Shown here piece by piece: positions 8,038-17,672 of a stretch of DNA of 64,000 nucleotides; position 1 is the first letter of the stretch, and each line of letters opens with the position of its first letter. The translations under genes and the position numbers were made by a program. Origin of the DNA: Aquibacillus salsiterrae (GTDB taxonomy: Bacteria; Bacillota; Bacilli; Bacillales; Amphibacillaceae); the NCBI RefSeq assembly GCF_028416595.1, contig NZ_JAMQKC010000009.1, positions 1 through 64,000 on the forward strand, written 5' to 3'. The notes beneath the pieces are model-generated. The model saw nothing but the letters and a program-made list of their open reading frames with translations. It was not told where the DNA came from and ran no database searches.

Positions 8038-9714
8038 ATGAATAGAGATTGGTGGAAAGAAGCAGTTGCATATCAAATCTATCCTCGAAGTTTTAAAGAT
8101 TCGAATGGCGATGGAATTGGTGATATTCAAGGGATTATTTCTAAATTGGACTATATAAAGAATTTAGGGATTGACGTAATTTGGATTTGTCCTGTCTATA
8201 AATCTCCTAATGATGATAATGGTTATGATATTAGCGACTATCAAGACATTATGGATGAGTTTGGAACAATGGCTGATTTCGATCAGCTATTAAGAGAAGT
8301 GCATGACCGAGGTATGAAGTTAATTATAGATCTTGTAATCAACCATACAAGTGATGAACATCCATGGTTCATTGAATCACGCTCTTCTAAAGATAACCCT
8401 AAGCGTGATTGGTATATTTGGCGAGATGGTAAAGACGGAAAGGAACCAAATAATTGGGAAAGTATTTTTAGTGGATCTGTTTGGCAATACGAACAAAATA
8501 CAGATCAGTACTATATGCATATCTTCTCAACCAAGCAACCTGATCTGAACTGGAGGAATCCTGACGTAAGGAACGCCTTATATCAAATGATTAACTGGTG
8601 GCTAGATAAAGGAATCGATGGTTTCCGTGTTGATGCAATAAGTCATATTAATAAAGAGGAAGGGTTAGAGGATATGCCTAATCCAAAAGGTTTAAAGTAT
8701 GTATCTTCCTTTGATAAACATATGAACGTGGACGGTATTCATGAATATCTTCAAGAATTAAAAGAAACAACATTTTCTAAATACGATATTATGACTGTTG
8801 GTGAAGCAAACGGTGTCAAAGTTGAAGATGAAGAGGATCTTGAAGCATGGATTGGAGAAGAGAAAGGAAAATTCAACATGGTATTCCAATTTGAACATTT
8901 AGATTTATGGAGTGCTAAAGATAATGAGCCACTTGATATACTAGGATTGAAATCTGCTTTAACAAAATGGCAGAAGGCGTTAGAAAGTAAAGGCTGGAAT
9001 GCGCTATTCATTGAAAATCACGATCAACCGCGGAGAATTTCGACGTGGGGTGATGATAAGGATTTTTGGTATGAAAGTGCAACAGCTCTAGCATCCATGT
9101 ATTTTCTAATGCAAGGCACTCCTTTTATTTATCAAGGACAAGAAATAGGAATGACAAATGTTAAGTTTAATTCCATTGAAGAATACAATGATGTTGCTGA
9201 TAAAAATATGTATCGATATAAACGAGAAGAAGGTATATCTCATGAAGATATAATGAAGGTTATCTGGGCATCAAGTCGTGATAATTCTAGAACACCAATG
9301 CAATGGTCTACAGAAAGGAATGCTGGTTTTACAACGGGTACTCCGTGGTTAGGTGTGAATGAAAATTACCAAAAAATTAATGTAGAACGGCAGCTAAATG
9401 ATGAAAATTCCATTCTTCATTTTTATAAAAAAATGATTGCAGTAAAAAAAGAAAATGATGTATTTACTTATGGAATATACAATCTTATACTTGCAGATCA
9501 TCCTCAAATTTACGCCTATACTCGTCAGTTAGATGATGACAGAGTGGTAGTATTTTCAAACCTTACAGGTGAACCTGCTACATGGAAAGGTAATCTTAAT
9601 TTCTCTGTAAAAGGTGAGAATTTATTGTTAGCCAATTATGATATGACTCATCATGATGCAATGAAAAGATTTGAATTAAAACCATATGAGACACGAGTCT
9701 ATCGTATTCAGTAG
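8038..9714 (+). CDS. GH13 alpha-glucosidase (oligo-1,6-glucosidase-like fold)
   Basis: A cytoplasmic glycoside hydrolase family 13 enzyme of 558 residues that releases glucose from alpha-glucosides. Conserved regions: AYQIYPRSF, DLVINHTSDEHPWF, GFRVDAIS (nucleophile Asp199), TVGEAN (acid/base Glu256) and ENHDQPR (Asp329). These positions match those known for Bacillus oligo-1,6-glucosidase. The residue after the nucleophile is Ala200; in related enzymes Val there favours alpha-1,6 and Ala favours alpha-1,4 linkages or sucrose. The start is ATG 8038, 7 bases after AAGGAG; ATG 8032 is too close to the site. The trehalose-6-phosphate hydrolase alternative seems less likely in this context. Confidence 0.9.
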   Translation: MNRDWWKEAVAYQIYPRSFKDSNGDGIGDIQGIISKLDYIKNLGIDVIWICPVYKSPNDDNGYDISDYQDIMDEFGTMADFDQLLREVHDRGMKLIIDLVINHTSDEHPWFIESRSSKDNPKRDWYIWRDGKDGKEPNNWESIFSGSVWQYEQNTDQYYMHIFSTKQPDLNWRNPDVRNALYQMINWWLDKGIDGFRVDAISHINKEEGLEDMPNPKGLKYVSSFDKHMNVDGIHEYLQELKETTFSKYDIMTVGEANGVKVEDEEDLEAWIGEEKGKFNMVFQFEHLDLWSAKDNEPLDILGLKSALTKWQKALESKGWNALFIENHDQPRRISTWGDDKDFWYESATALASMYFLMQGTPFIYQGQEIGMTNVKFNSIEEYNDVADKNMYRYKREEGISHEDIMKVIWASSRDNSRTPMQWSTERNAGFTTGTPWLGVNENYQKINVERQLNDENSILHFYKKMIAVKKENDVFTYGIYNLILADHPQIYAYTRQLDDDRVVVFSNLTGEPATWKGNLNFSVKGENLLLANYDMTHHDAMKRFELKPYETRVYRIQ

Positions 9715-9730
9715 TATTAACTAATATAGG

Positions 9731-9768
9731 AAATAGATTGTTAATGTCTATTTTTTTTTTTTTTTTTT
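9731..9768 (+). terminator. Short stem followed by an 18-base T run
   Basis: AAATAGA (9731-9737) pairs with TCTATTT (9747-9753), merging into an uninterrupted T18 at 9751-9768 just before the ribosome-binding site of the next gene. It looks like a weak intrinsic terminator between the glucosidase and fructokinase genes. Such a long homopolymer is also prone to length change. Confidence 0.55.
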
Positions 9769-9781
9769 GGGGGATTACATC

Positions 9782-10738
9782 ATGTTTCATTTTGATAGAA
9801 GGATAGAATTTCAGAATAAAGATAACGATATCTTAACAGTAGGTGAATTGCTAGTTGATATGATATCAGATGATTATAACGATGATCATGAAAGTGATTC
9901 ATATAGAAAGTTTTTTGGTGGATCACCTTCTAATATTGCGATGAATGTAAAAAAATTAGGTGTCAATTCGCTTGTAGCATCAGCTGTTGGAGAAGATGGA
10001 TTAGGTACGTTTTTAATTAATCACTTAAAAAGTGCTAACATTGATACGCAATGTGTTCAAAGAGTAGATTATTCAACAAGTATGGTATTAGTAAATAAAA
10101 GTAAAGGTACACCAATTCCTACTTTTTATCGAGAAGCGGATTATCATTTAGCATATACACCAGAAATCGAAAACGCAATTGCTAAATCAAAGGTTGTTCA
10201 TTTTTCCTGTTGGCCGATTTCTAGAACACCGGTGCGTGAGACGGTAGAGAAGGTAATGGCTGTTGCAAGGAAAAATAATTTATTAGTAGGATTTGATCCG
10301 AATTATCATCCGATGATTTGGCAGAAGGGTGAAAACGGTGTTGAATATGTCAAGAAAATCATTAGCAAGGTAGATATCGTTAAACCGTCTGAGGATGATG
10401 CAGAACGAATTTTTGGAAAAGATTCACACCAAAATCAAATGCAAAAGTTTTTAGATCTTGGCGCCAAGTTAGTGATTATGACACTTGGTAAAGATGGTGC
10501 ACTTGTTTCAAATGGACAAGAAACATTGCAATTTGACAGTCTAGCAACAGAAATAGTTGATACAACTGGAGCAGGGGATGCATTTTGGTCTGGTTTCTAT
10601 ACGGCATTGATAAAAGGGAAAATGATTAGAGATGCGTTGGAACTAGGCTTTGCCGTTAGTGCGTTTAAATTACAGCACACAGGGGCTGTCGTTGATTTAC
10701 CAAAGCTTGAAGACTTACAAGGACAATATCATTTGTAG
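9782..10738 (+). CDS. PfkB-family carbohydrate kinase, probable fructokinase
   Basis: A 318-residue ribokinase/PfkB-fold sugar kinase. Signature 1 is FFGGSPSNIAMNVKKLG; signature 2, with the catalytic base, is VDTTGAGDAFWSGF near residue 260. The start is ATG 9782, 7 bases after GGGGGA at 9769-9774; a longer TTG start at 9767 would lie inside the T run and ribosome-binding site. It lies just upstream of sucrose phosphorylase, which releases fructose, so fructose is the likely substrate, giving fructose-6-phosphate. This specificity rests on context. Confidence 0.85.
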   Translation: MFHFDRRIEFQNKDNDILTVGELLVDMISDDYNDDHESDSYRKFFGGSPSNIAMNVKKLGVNSLVASAVGEDGLGTFLINHLKSANIDTQCVQRVDYSTSMVLVNKSKGTPIPTFYREADYHLAYTPEIENAIAKSKVVHFSCWPISRTPVRETVEKVMAVARKNNLLVGFDPNYHPMIWQKGENGVEYVKKIISKVDIVKPSEDDAERIFGKDSHQNQMQKFLDLGAKLVIMTLGKDGALVSNGQETLQFDSLATEIVDTTGAGDAFWSGFYTALIKGKMIRDALELGFAVSAFKLQHTGAVVDLPKLEDLQGQYHL

Positions 10739-10751
10739 GAAGGACGATTGG

Positions 10752-12221
10752 ATGGCTGTTAAAAACCAAGTACAGTTAATTACCTATCCGGATTCGATGG
10801 GGGGAGATTTAAATACGCTTAATGAGATGCTAGTAAAGCACTTTTCTAACATCTTTCCAGGTGGTGTGCATATCTTACCGCCTTTCCCGTCATCAGGCGA
10901 CAGAGGCTTTGCGCCATTAACGTATTTAGAAATTGAACCAAGCTTTGGGACTTGGAAAGATATTAGACGAATCGGAGAAAACTTTGATATTTTAGTAGAC
11001 TTGATGGTGAATCATATCTCAAAGCAGTCACCGTATTTTCAAGACTTTCTTAAAAAGGGACGAAATTCCGAATATGCTGATTTATTTATCACTCTTGATA
11101 AGGTGTGGGAAGACGGAAATCCAGTTCAAAAAGATATCGATAAGATGTTTCTGCGTAGAGAGGTCCCTTATTCAACCTTTAAAATTGAAAACAATGGTGA
11201 AGAAGAAAAGGTTTGGACGACATTTGGAAAAACGGATCCTTCTGAACAAGTCGATTTTGATGTCCATTCGGAGAAAGTGAAGGCGCTGTTCACTGAGTTC
11301 TTCATGAATTTTAAAAAGCAAAACATCAAAATCGTAAGACTTGATGCTGTGGGATATGTGATTAAAAAATTAGGTACTAGTTGCTTTTTTGTAGAACCAG
11401 ATATTTATAAGTTTTTAGATTGGGTTATGGAGCTTGCGAGTTCATTAGACATTGAATTACTTCCTGAAGTACATTCCCATCATTCTATTCAATATAAGCT
11501 AGCAGAATATGGTTGTTGGATTTATGATTTTATTTTACCTTATAGAATACTAGATACATTAACAAATAAAAGTAGTAAAGCATTACTAGACTATTTAAAG
11601 GATCGACCCGAAAAACAGTTTACCATGTTAGATTGTCATGATGGTGTCCCGGTTAAGCCAGATTTAGATGATTTAATTGATACTAAGGAAGCAAGAAAGC
11701 TAGTGGATACACTTGTAGATAGAGGTTCTAACTTAAGCCTGATTTTGTCAGATGAACATAAATCTGAAGACGGGTTTGATGTACACCAAATAAGGGGTAC
11801 TTATTATTCGATGCTTGGCTGCGAGGATGATGCTTACTTAGCAGCTCGAGCTATTCAGTTTTTTGCACCGGGTGTCCCACAAGTATATTATGTTGGATTA
11901 CTAGCTGGAAAAAATGATGAGAAGAAGATTAAAGAAACTGGTGATGGACGTGAAATTAACCGCCATAACTATAGTGTGGAAGAAATTGAAGAGTCACTGA
12001 GTAAGGAAGTTGTTAAAAGGTTATTAAAACTTATTAGATTTAGGAATGAATATGATGCATTCAACGGTCAGTTTACTGTTTTAGATTCGAATGAAAATGG
12101 AGTTAAACTTTCTTGGGAAAAAGAAGAAAAGACATGTACGCTATTCATTGATCTTAAGACAAATAAAACTGTTATTGATTTTATTGACGAGAATGGTGAA
12201 TTAAATCAGTATTTAGTATAA
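10752..12221 (+). CDS. gtfA: Sucrose phosphorylase (GH13_18)
   Basis: A 489-residue cytoplasmic enzyme that converts sucrose and phosphate to alpha-glucose-1-phosphate and fructose. The family hallmarks LITYPDSMGGDL and GGVHILPPFPSSGDRGFAP lie near the N-terminus. Catalytic residues are Asp198 in VRLDAVGY, Glu239 in LPEVH and Asp297 in LDCHDG. The true start is ATG 10752, 8 bases after AGGAAGG (10737-10743). A longer frame reaching 10650 overlaps the kinase and adds an unrelated N-terminus. It immediately follows the fructokinase and ends the sugar operon. It could instead act on sucrose-6-phosphate or a related glucoside. Confidence 0.92.
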   Translation: MAVKNQVQLITYPDSMGGDLNTLNEMLVKHFSNIFPGGVHILPPFPSSGDRGFAPLTYLEIEPSFGTWKDIRRIGENFDILVDLMVNHISKQSPYFQDFLKKGRNSEYADLFITLDKVWEDGNPVQKDIDKMFLRREVPYSTFKIENNGEEEKVWTTFGKTDPSEQVDFDVHSEKVKALFTEFFMNFKKQNIKIVRLDAVGYVIKKLGTSCFFVEPDIYKFLDWVMELASSLDIELLPEVHSHHSIQYKLAEYGCWIYDFILPYRILDTLTNKSSKALLDYLKDRPEKQFTMLDCHDGVPVKPDLDDLIDTKEARKLVDTLVDRGSNLSLILSDEHKSEDGFDVHQIRGTYYSMLGCEDDAYLAARAIQFFAPGVPQVYYVGLLAGKNDEKKIKETGDGREINRHNYSVEEIEESLSKEVVKRLLKLIRFRNEYDAFNGQFTVLDSNENGVKLSWEKEEKTCTLFIDLKTNKTVIDFIDENGELNQYLV

Positions 12222-12246
12222 GTGCTAAATTATAAATATTTAATCT

Positions 12247-12480
12247 ATGCTAAGGCTTACCGTTCTGGGTCCAAGTGATTTAGGTGTGAGTTGCTTATCT
12301 CTGCGAGGACCTAGGAGTTGTAGCTGGATTACGCTAGGAAGCGGAAAGGGCTCGCCCAGGCGAGAAACGCATAAGCGGAGCGCCGTAAATGACTGGCTCT
12401 TTGGTTACCGAAGTGAACTGCTTTTGACGCGAGCGACTAGCCCTGTAGCTAGACTGTCGCTCAAACTCTTCATATATCCA
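12247..12480. other. GC-rich structured intergenic element of unknown type
   Basis: This stretch is much richer in G+C than its surroundings and contains clear inverted repeats: CTCGCC-CA-GGCGAG near 12353-12366, and GAGCGAC (near 12430) with GTCGCTC (near 12457). An open frame across it (12247-12489) has a very unusual composition and no ribosome-binding site, so I do not call it a protein. It could be a dispersed noncoding repeat or a structured RNA. The remainder of the 600-base gap holds the hairpin at 12523 and AT-rich DNA without a recognisable gene. Confidence 0.4.
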
Positions 12481-12522
12481 ATATGCTAAAAAATTCTAAC
12501 AAAAGTTAATAAATATTATCTA

Positions 12523-12563
12523 GGTTTCTCATTAGTGATTAAAACTTTTGAGAAGCCTTTTTT
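12523..12563 (+). terminator. Intrinsic terminator (hairpin repeat copy 2)
   Basis: GGTTTCTCA (12523-12531) pairs with TGAGAAGCC (12549-12557), followed by T6. It could end transcription from the sucrose phosphorylase side. The sequence is closely similar to the hairpin at 24045. Confidence 0.75.
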
Positions 12564-12824
12564 GCTGACGTTTAAGGTGATGCATATTAATAAGAATCAC
12601 AATCACGTAATGATTTTACAATCTACTCTCTTCTTATTGCTACTTCTAGTTAATCAGTGTATATTTGACACAGAGTATAAATTTAATCAATACAGAGATT
12701 AGATTACGAAAAATCATATCCAAAAAAGAAATCTAATTCGATTTATCAACTTTTGAGAGAAAAATTGACCGACAAAATTAATCAGAAACTCATTGAACTT
12801 TACTATAAAGGAGTAGAATAACTA

Positions 12825-14099
12825 ATGAGTGAGGAATATAATTGGGCAGGAAATTACAAATATAGTTCTAAAGAATGGCATTATCCAAAAAGAATTGAAG
12901 AAATACAACAATTGGTTACTCGCTGCAATAAAATAAGAGTTGTAGGAACTCGCCATTCTTTCAACGGTATTGCTGACAGTAAAGAGAACATCATATCCCT
13001 TGAAAAACTAAACAAGGTTATTTCTTTGGATTCGGATAATAAAACGGTTACAGTTGAAGCCGGGATTAAATATAGTGATCTTGCAAAATACCTAGCCAAG
13101 GAAGGTTATGCAATTAGAAATCTAGCTTCTTTACCACATATCTCTGTGGCCGGGGCTTGCGCTACTGCAACACATGGTTCTGGAAATAAGAATAGCTGCT
13201 TATCAACAGCTGTAAAGGCAATGGACGTAGTTACTGCAGACGGTACTTTAGTTTCTTTCTCCCGCGAACAAAACAAAGGGGAGATGGAGGGTGTAGTTGT
13301 TGGCCTTGGTGGTCTAGGAGTAGTAACACAGCTCACGTTAGACATTGTGCCTGCATACGAGATTAAACAAACAGTATATGAAAATCTACTCTTAACAGAA
13401 TTTGAGCACCACTTTGACGACATTTATTCAAGCGCTTACAGTGTCAGTTCATTCACCAACTGGCAGGATGAAAAAATCAATCAAGTCTGGCTTAAACACT
13501 ATGTAACGGACTCAGATTCGGATAGTTTGGAACAGACCTTGTTTGGTGCATCACTAGCAAAGGAAAAACAGCACCCAATTCAAGGACTTGGTACGGAAAA
13601 TTGCACCGACCAGTTAGGTGTGCCAGGACCATGGTTTGACCGTTTGCCACACTTTCGGATGGACTTTGTACCAAGTAGTGGGGAAGAGCTGCAAAGCGAG
13701 TATATAATGCCTCGTCGTCATGGGTATAAAGCGTTACGTGCGATTAGCGAGATTCGTGAACAAATCGCACCTTTGCTACTAGTTTCAGAGGTTCGTACTA
13801 TTGCTAGTGATAACCTTTGGATGAGCCCATGTTATAAGGAGGATTCGGTTGGTATCCACTTCACTTGGAAACAAGATTGGGGTGCTGTTCAAAAGGTACT
13901 ACCAAAGGTTGAAGAACAGTTGACACCTTTTAATGCGAAGCCACATTGGGGGAAGCTGTTTACTATGTCACCAAAGCAAGTACAGTCGGGCTTTGAAAAA
14001 ATCAAAGATTTCAAACAACTACTAGTAAAGTACGATCCAAAAGGTAAATTTCGTAATGAGTTTTTAGATAAATATATTTTTAGTGAGGATGAAAGCTAA
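12825..14099 (+). CDS. FAD-linked alditol/xylitol oxidase-like protein
   Basis: A 424-residue flavoprotein of the VAO family. It has an N-terminal FAD-binding domain with VVGTRHSFN, where His44 corresponds to the covalent flavin attachment site of alditol oxidase, and ISVAGACATATHGSG as the FAD-binding core. The C-terminal ALO-type substrate domain includes HFRMDFVPSSGEELQSEY, HWGKLF and FRNEFLDKY. This pattern matches Streptomyces AldO-type enzymes that oxidise polyols with O2. AAAGGAG precedes ATG 12825. It is a monocistronic gene with its own terminator. Whether the substrate is a polyol or an aldonolactone cannot be decided here. Confidence 0.85.
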   Translation: MSEEYNWAGNYKYSSKEWHYPKRIEEIQQLVTRCNKIRVVGTRHSFNGIADSKENIISLEKLNKVISLDSDNKTVTVEAGIKYSDLAKYLAKEGYAIRNLASLPHISVAGACATATHGSGNKNSCLSTAVKAMDVVTADGTLVSFSREQNKGEMEGVVVGLGGLGVVTQLTLDIVPAYEIKQTVYENLLLTEFEHHFDDIYSSAYSVSSFTNWQDEKINQVWLKHYVTDSDSDSLEQTLFGASLAKEKQHPIQGLGTENCTDQLGVPGPWFDRLPHFRMDFVPSSGEELQSEYIMPRRHGYKALRAISEIREQIAPLLLVSEVRTIASDNLWMSPCYKEDSVGIHFTWKQDWGAVQKVLPKVEEQLTPFNAKPHWGKLFTMSPKQVQSGFEKIKDFKQLLVKYDPKGKFRNEFLDKYIFSEDES

Positions 14100-14191
14100 A
14101 GGAAACTTGATCAAAGTGGTCAATGTCAGTTTCAAGTGTGAAGCTTATAAATGAGCTTATAGTGCTTCGCCAGTGACGATTATAGGGCTAG

Positions 14192-14223
14192 AAAAGCATT
14201 GGTGTGTTAACCAGTGCTTTTTT
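14192..14223 (+). terminator. Intrinsic terminator
   Basis: AAAGCATTGGT (14193-14203) pairs with ACCAGTGCTTT (14210-14220), with one wobble pair, followed by a T run. It ends the alditol-oxidase-like gene. Confidence 0.85.
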
Positions 14224-14367
14224 CCGTTTATGTAACAATATCGACCCAAAAAAGAAGCTGAATTAAATTTTTAACTGCCGTTCATCCTACTCAGCCATGA
14301 AATATGATATAGTAGAGTTAATTTTTGTTAATGCATACCGACTCTACTTAGATAAGAGGTGCTTTAC

Positions 14368-15645
14368 TTGAAAATACTTACATATTTTAAAAACATTTAC
14401 TACGGCTGGGTTATCCTCTTTATTGCTGGTTTAGGCGTTTTTTTTTCGGGGCCAGGACAAACATATTCGAATTCAGTATTTATCGATGAGTACATAAGAG
14501 ATTTTGGTTGGTCAAGATCAGAGGTTTCTGGTCTGTATTCGTTTGCTACCTTAGCTGCTGGATTACTTATGATCCTTGTTGGTAGATTCATAGATAGGTT
14601 TGGGCAAAGGTTGATGATGGTAGTTATTGGGACGGCTTTTGCCATTGCGTGTTTCTTTAATAGTATTGTTTCAAGCATGTGGATGCTAGCAATTGGATTC
14701 TTTCTCATCAGGTTGTTAGGGCAAGGTAGTATGTCGTTAATACCAAACACCCTTGTCGCGCAATGGTTTGTAAAACGCCGAGGTTTCGCCTTTAGCTTGA
14801 AGACATTAGGTAGCTTTGCAAGTGCAATGTCCTTTCCGTTGATTAATACTTGGTTAATTCAAACCTGGAGTTGGCAGTTTGCATGGAGGTTATGGGGGAT
14901 TCTATTATTAGTAGTATTTGTCCCAATCGCTTTTTTTGGTGTTCGAAACAAGCCAGAAGATATGGGACTTCAACCAGATGGAAATAAAAATCAACTCGAA
15001 AGAATGAAGCCGGTTCTTGGGACGACTGTTGTAGAAACGAGTGAGGAGGATTGGACGCTTAAAGAGGCCATGAGAACTAAGTCATTTTGGGCAATTTTAA
15101 TTTGTGTTGGAATACCTGCAATGGTCAATACGGGAATTACCTTCCATATCATTTCTATATTCGGAAGCAACGAATTAAAACCAGAAATAGCTGCAATGGT
15201 CCTGAGTTTAATGGCTATAGTTGGGATACCAATGTCACTGATATCAGGTGTCATTACTGAAAAAGTAAGGACTAATTATTTATTATTATTTATTTTCATT
15301 ATTGAAGTAATTTTGCTTTTTTTACTATTGATGACAACAAATATCTTAGTTGCCATTTTGTTTGGTACGATATGGGGAGTTGCAAATGGTTTTGAAAGAA
15401 TTGCATTAAATGTGATTTGGCCGAATTATTTCGGTAGGAAATATATCGGTAGTATTAATGGTGTTGGTGTAACAGTTGGTGTTCTAGGATCAGCGTTTGG
15501 TCCGCTTCCTTTTGGAATAGGCTTTGACATGTTCCAGAGCTATGCACCAGTGCTTATGTTTGTCCTTATTTTCCCTATAATAGGTATTATTTGCTCATTA
15601 ATTGCTAAGAAGCCGAATAAGGCTCAGATAAGACAGCATGCTTAA
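14368..15645 (+). CDS. MFS transporter, oxalate/formate or monocarboxylate type
   Basis: A 12-segment major facilitator protein of about 425 residues. It begins with the YYGWVILFIAGLGVFFSGPGQTYS segment typical of the OFA/monocarboxylate porter group (here split: YYGWVILFIAGLG, then VFFSGPGQTYS). The MFS A-motif is GRFIDRFGQR near residue 75. I favour TTG 14368 because GTG 14359 overlaps the likely ribosome-binding site AAGAGGTG; both starts give nearly the same protein. It ends at a shared terminator with the convergent small gene. The substrate is unknown; an organic anion is most likely. Confidence 0.85.
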   Translation: MKILTYFKNIYYGWVILFIAGLGVFFSGPGQTYSNSVFIDEYIRDFGWSRSEVSGLYSFATLAAGLLMILVGRFIDRFGQRLMMVVIGTAFAIACFFNSIVSSMWMLAIGFFLIRLLGQGSMSLIPNTLVAQWFVKRRGFAFSLKTLGSFASAMSFPLINTWLIQTWSWQFAWRLWGILLLVVFVPIAFFGVRNKPEDMGLQPDGNKNQLERMKPVLGTTVVETSEEDWTLKEAMRTKSFWAILICVGIPAMVNTGITFHIISIFGSNELKPEIAAMVLSLMAIVGIPMSLISGVITEKVRTNYLLLFIFIIEVILLFLLLMTTNILVAILFGTIWGVANGFERIALNVIWPNYFGRKYIGSINGVGVTVGVLGSAFGPLPFGIGFDMFQSYAPVLMFVLIFPIIGIICSLIAKKPNKAQIRQHA

Positions 15646-15649
15646 ATGT

Positions 15650-15682
15650 AATAACACCCTACAAATACTGTAGGGTGTTATT
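15650..15682. terminator. Bidirectional terminator
   Basis: A perfect 14-bp stem (AATAACACCCTACA and its complement) with a 5-base loop, T-rich on both strands, between two convergent genes. Confidence 0.9.
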
Positions 15683-15690
15683 TAGATTTA

Positions 15691-15873
15691 TTATATTCTC
15701 TCCCCTTTTTTTAATCTTTCAATTAAATCATTTAAGTCCTCTTGCTTTATCCTCCAGTGCCTCCCGATTTTAAATCCGGGAATCTTACCTTCTTGAACCA
15801 ATTTATATGTTGTCATTTCACTAAGTTGCAGGTATTCTGCGACTTGTGAAACAGTCATAATTTCCTTATCCAT
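15691..15873 (-). CDS. Excisionase-family (MerR-like HTH) DNA-binding protein
   Basis: A 60-residue protein consisting of one winged-helix domain: MTVSQVAEYLQLSEMTTYKLV followed by GKIPGFKIGRHWRIKQEDL, the helix-turn-helix plus wing of the excisionase/DNA-binding-domain family (HTH_17). The start is ATG 15873, 7 bases after GGGGGCG; an upstream extension to 15957 is unsupported. No integrase lies nearby, so it is more likely a small stand-alone regulator than a recombination factor. Confidence 0.8.
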   Translation of the reverse strand: MDKEIMTVSQVAEYLQLSEMTTYKLVQEGKIPGFKIGRHWRIKQEDLNDLIERLKKGERI

Positions 15874-16177
15874 AAAATACGCCCCCAAATTACTGCATAC
15901 CCTTATCATACCATAATTAAGGCTGAAATTTAAAAGATGAGTATAAAATATAGCCAATTTATACTCAATTATAAAAGGATATAACTAATTATACTTTTGT
16001 TATTTCGCCTATCTTTCTGGAGAATTAGGGAGAATTTTTGAGTAATTGAATAATGATTGCGTTTTCTTAACATTTTGTTCACGTTCTATATTGTGATAAT
16101 ATTCATCTTGTTGCAGACGGAAATTAACTTTTGAGAGTCAAAAGTAAATTATAAATACTTGTAGAAGAGGTGCTAAC

Positions 16178-17638
16178 TTGAAATTACAAAATTTAAAGCA
16201 AGATTGGTTTGGTAACATTAAAGGTGATATTTTATCAGGAATAGTTGTAGCACTTGCACTTATCCCTGAAGCAATTGCTTTCTCCATTATAGCAGGAGTA
16301 GATCCAATGGTTGGTCTTTATGCATCCTTCTCTATTGCAGTTATCATTGCATTTGTCGGTGGACGACCAGGAATGATTTCAGGTGCAACAGGTGCAATGG
16401 CATTATTAATGGTTACACTCGTTGCTGATTATGGATTGCAATATCTATTTGCTGCTACGATATTAACTGGAGTAATTCAAATTTTGTTTGGTGTTTTTAA
16501 ACTAGCAAGTGTGATGAAATTTGTTCCAAGGTCAGTGATGGTTGGTTTTGTTAACGCACTAGCTATATTAATCTTCACTTCTCAGTTGCAACACTTTGAA
16601 GGGGAAGGCTGGATAATGTATGGATTAGTTGCACTAACTCTAGCAATTATATATATTCTACCTAAATTTACAAAAGCTGTTCCTTCTACCCTAGTTGCAA
16701 TCATTGTTGTAACTGCAATTGCAATCTTCGGTAATATTGGCGTTAGAACGGTAGGGGACCTTGGAGAACTATCGCAGCAGTTACCAGTTTTCTTAATACC
16801 ATCTATTCCGTTTAATCTTGAAACCTTGATGATTATTTTCCCATACTCTCTAGCATTAGCGATTGTTGGTCTACTAGAGTCATTATTAACAGCTAATATC
16901 GTTGATGATATGACAGACACAGAGAGTAATAAAAATAAAGAGAGTCGCGGTCAGGGGATTGCTAATGTTGTAACTGGGTTCTTTGGTGGAATGGCTGGTT
17001 GTGCAATGATTGGTCAATCTGTAATTAATGTTAAATCTGGTGGTAGAGGAAGATTATCTGCACTTGTTGCTGGAACATTCCTAATGTTTTTAATCATGGT
17101 TTTAGGTGGAGTTGTAGCTCAAATTCCGATGGCAGCCTTAGCTGGTGTGATGATTATGGTTTCTATCAGTACGTTTGATTGGTCTTCATTAAGAAACCTA
17201 CACAAGTTACCTAAAACAGATGCAGCGGTTATGTTAATAACAGTGATTACAGTAGTTGCTACACATGATTTGTCAAAAGGTGTATTAGCTGGCGTATTAA
17301 TCAGTGCAATTTTCTTTGCAGCTAAGATCTCTAAAGTAAAAGTAAATGAGATTGTTGCCTTAGAAGGAAAGAAGAAAGTGTACAAAGTTCATGGTCAAAT
17401 TTTCTTCGCTTCTGTTAATGATCTTTTAGACAAATTTAATTTCAATGATAAAGTTAAAGAAGTCGAAATTGATTTATCGAACTCACATTTATGGGATGAT
17501 TCAGCGATTGGTGCACTAGACAAAATAGAAATGAAATTTGAACAAAATGGCATCAAGGTGACATACTCCGGTCTGAATGAAGAAAGTAAACATTTGAAGA
17601 AACGAATCGGTGGGTTATCTAAAGCGTCTGGACATTAA
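16178..17638 (+). CDS. SulP-family anion transporter with STAS domain (copy 1)
   Basis: A 486-residue SLC26/SulP transporter. The N-terminal membrane domain (about 12 segments) has [20 protein letters not shown] and [15 protein letters not shown], a sulfate-permease-type motif. A cytoplasmic STAS domain occupies roughly residues 395-480 ([20 protein letters not shown]). The start is TTG 16178 after AGAGGTG. It is followed 35 bases later by a UspA gene, and the same pair recurs at 19831/21298. SulP proteins move sulfate, bicarbonate or other anions with Na+ or H+; the substrate is not readable here. Confidence 0.9.
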   Translation: MKLQNLKQDWFGNIKGDILSGIVVALALIPEAIAFSIIAGVDPMVGLYASFSIAVIIAFVGGRPGMISGATGAMALLMVTLVADYGLQYLFAATILTGVIQILFGVFKLASVMKFVPRSVMVGFVNALAILIFTSQLQHFEGEGWIMYGLVALTLAIIYILPKFTKAVPSTLVAIIVVTAIAIFGNIGVRTVGDLGELSQQLPVFLIPSIPFNLETLMIIFPYSLALAIVGLLESLLTANIVDDMTDTESNKNKESRGQGIANVVTGFFGGMAGCAMIGQSVINVKSGGRGRLSALVAGTFLMFLIMVLGGVVAQIPMAALAGVMIMVSISTFDWSSLRNLHKLPKTDAAVMLITVITVVATHDLSKGVLAGVLISAIFFAAKISKVKVNEIVALEGKKKVYKVHGQIFFASVNDLLDKFNFNDKVKEVEIDLSNSHLWDDSAIGALDKIEMKFEQNGIKVTYSGLNEESKHLKKRIGGLSKASGH

Positions 17639-17672
17639 AGCAGGCTTAAACAGAATTAGTTGAGGTGACATT

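Noticed and set aside
10650-10751. Extended N-terminus for sucrose phosphorylase
   Set aside because: It overlaps the kinase gene out of frame; a proper ribosome-binding site and the family N-terminus place the start at 10752.
12247-12489. 80-codon open frame in the GC-rich block
   Set aside because: No ribosome-binding site, odd composition and strong inverted repeats in the DNA point to a noncoding element.
15691-15873. Prophage or integrative-element excisionase
   Set aside because: No integrase, attachment repeats or phage genes are nearby; such small HTH proteins are common as free-standing genes.
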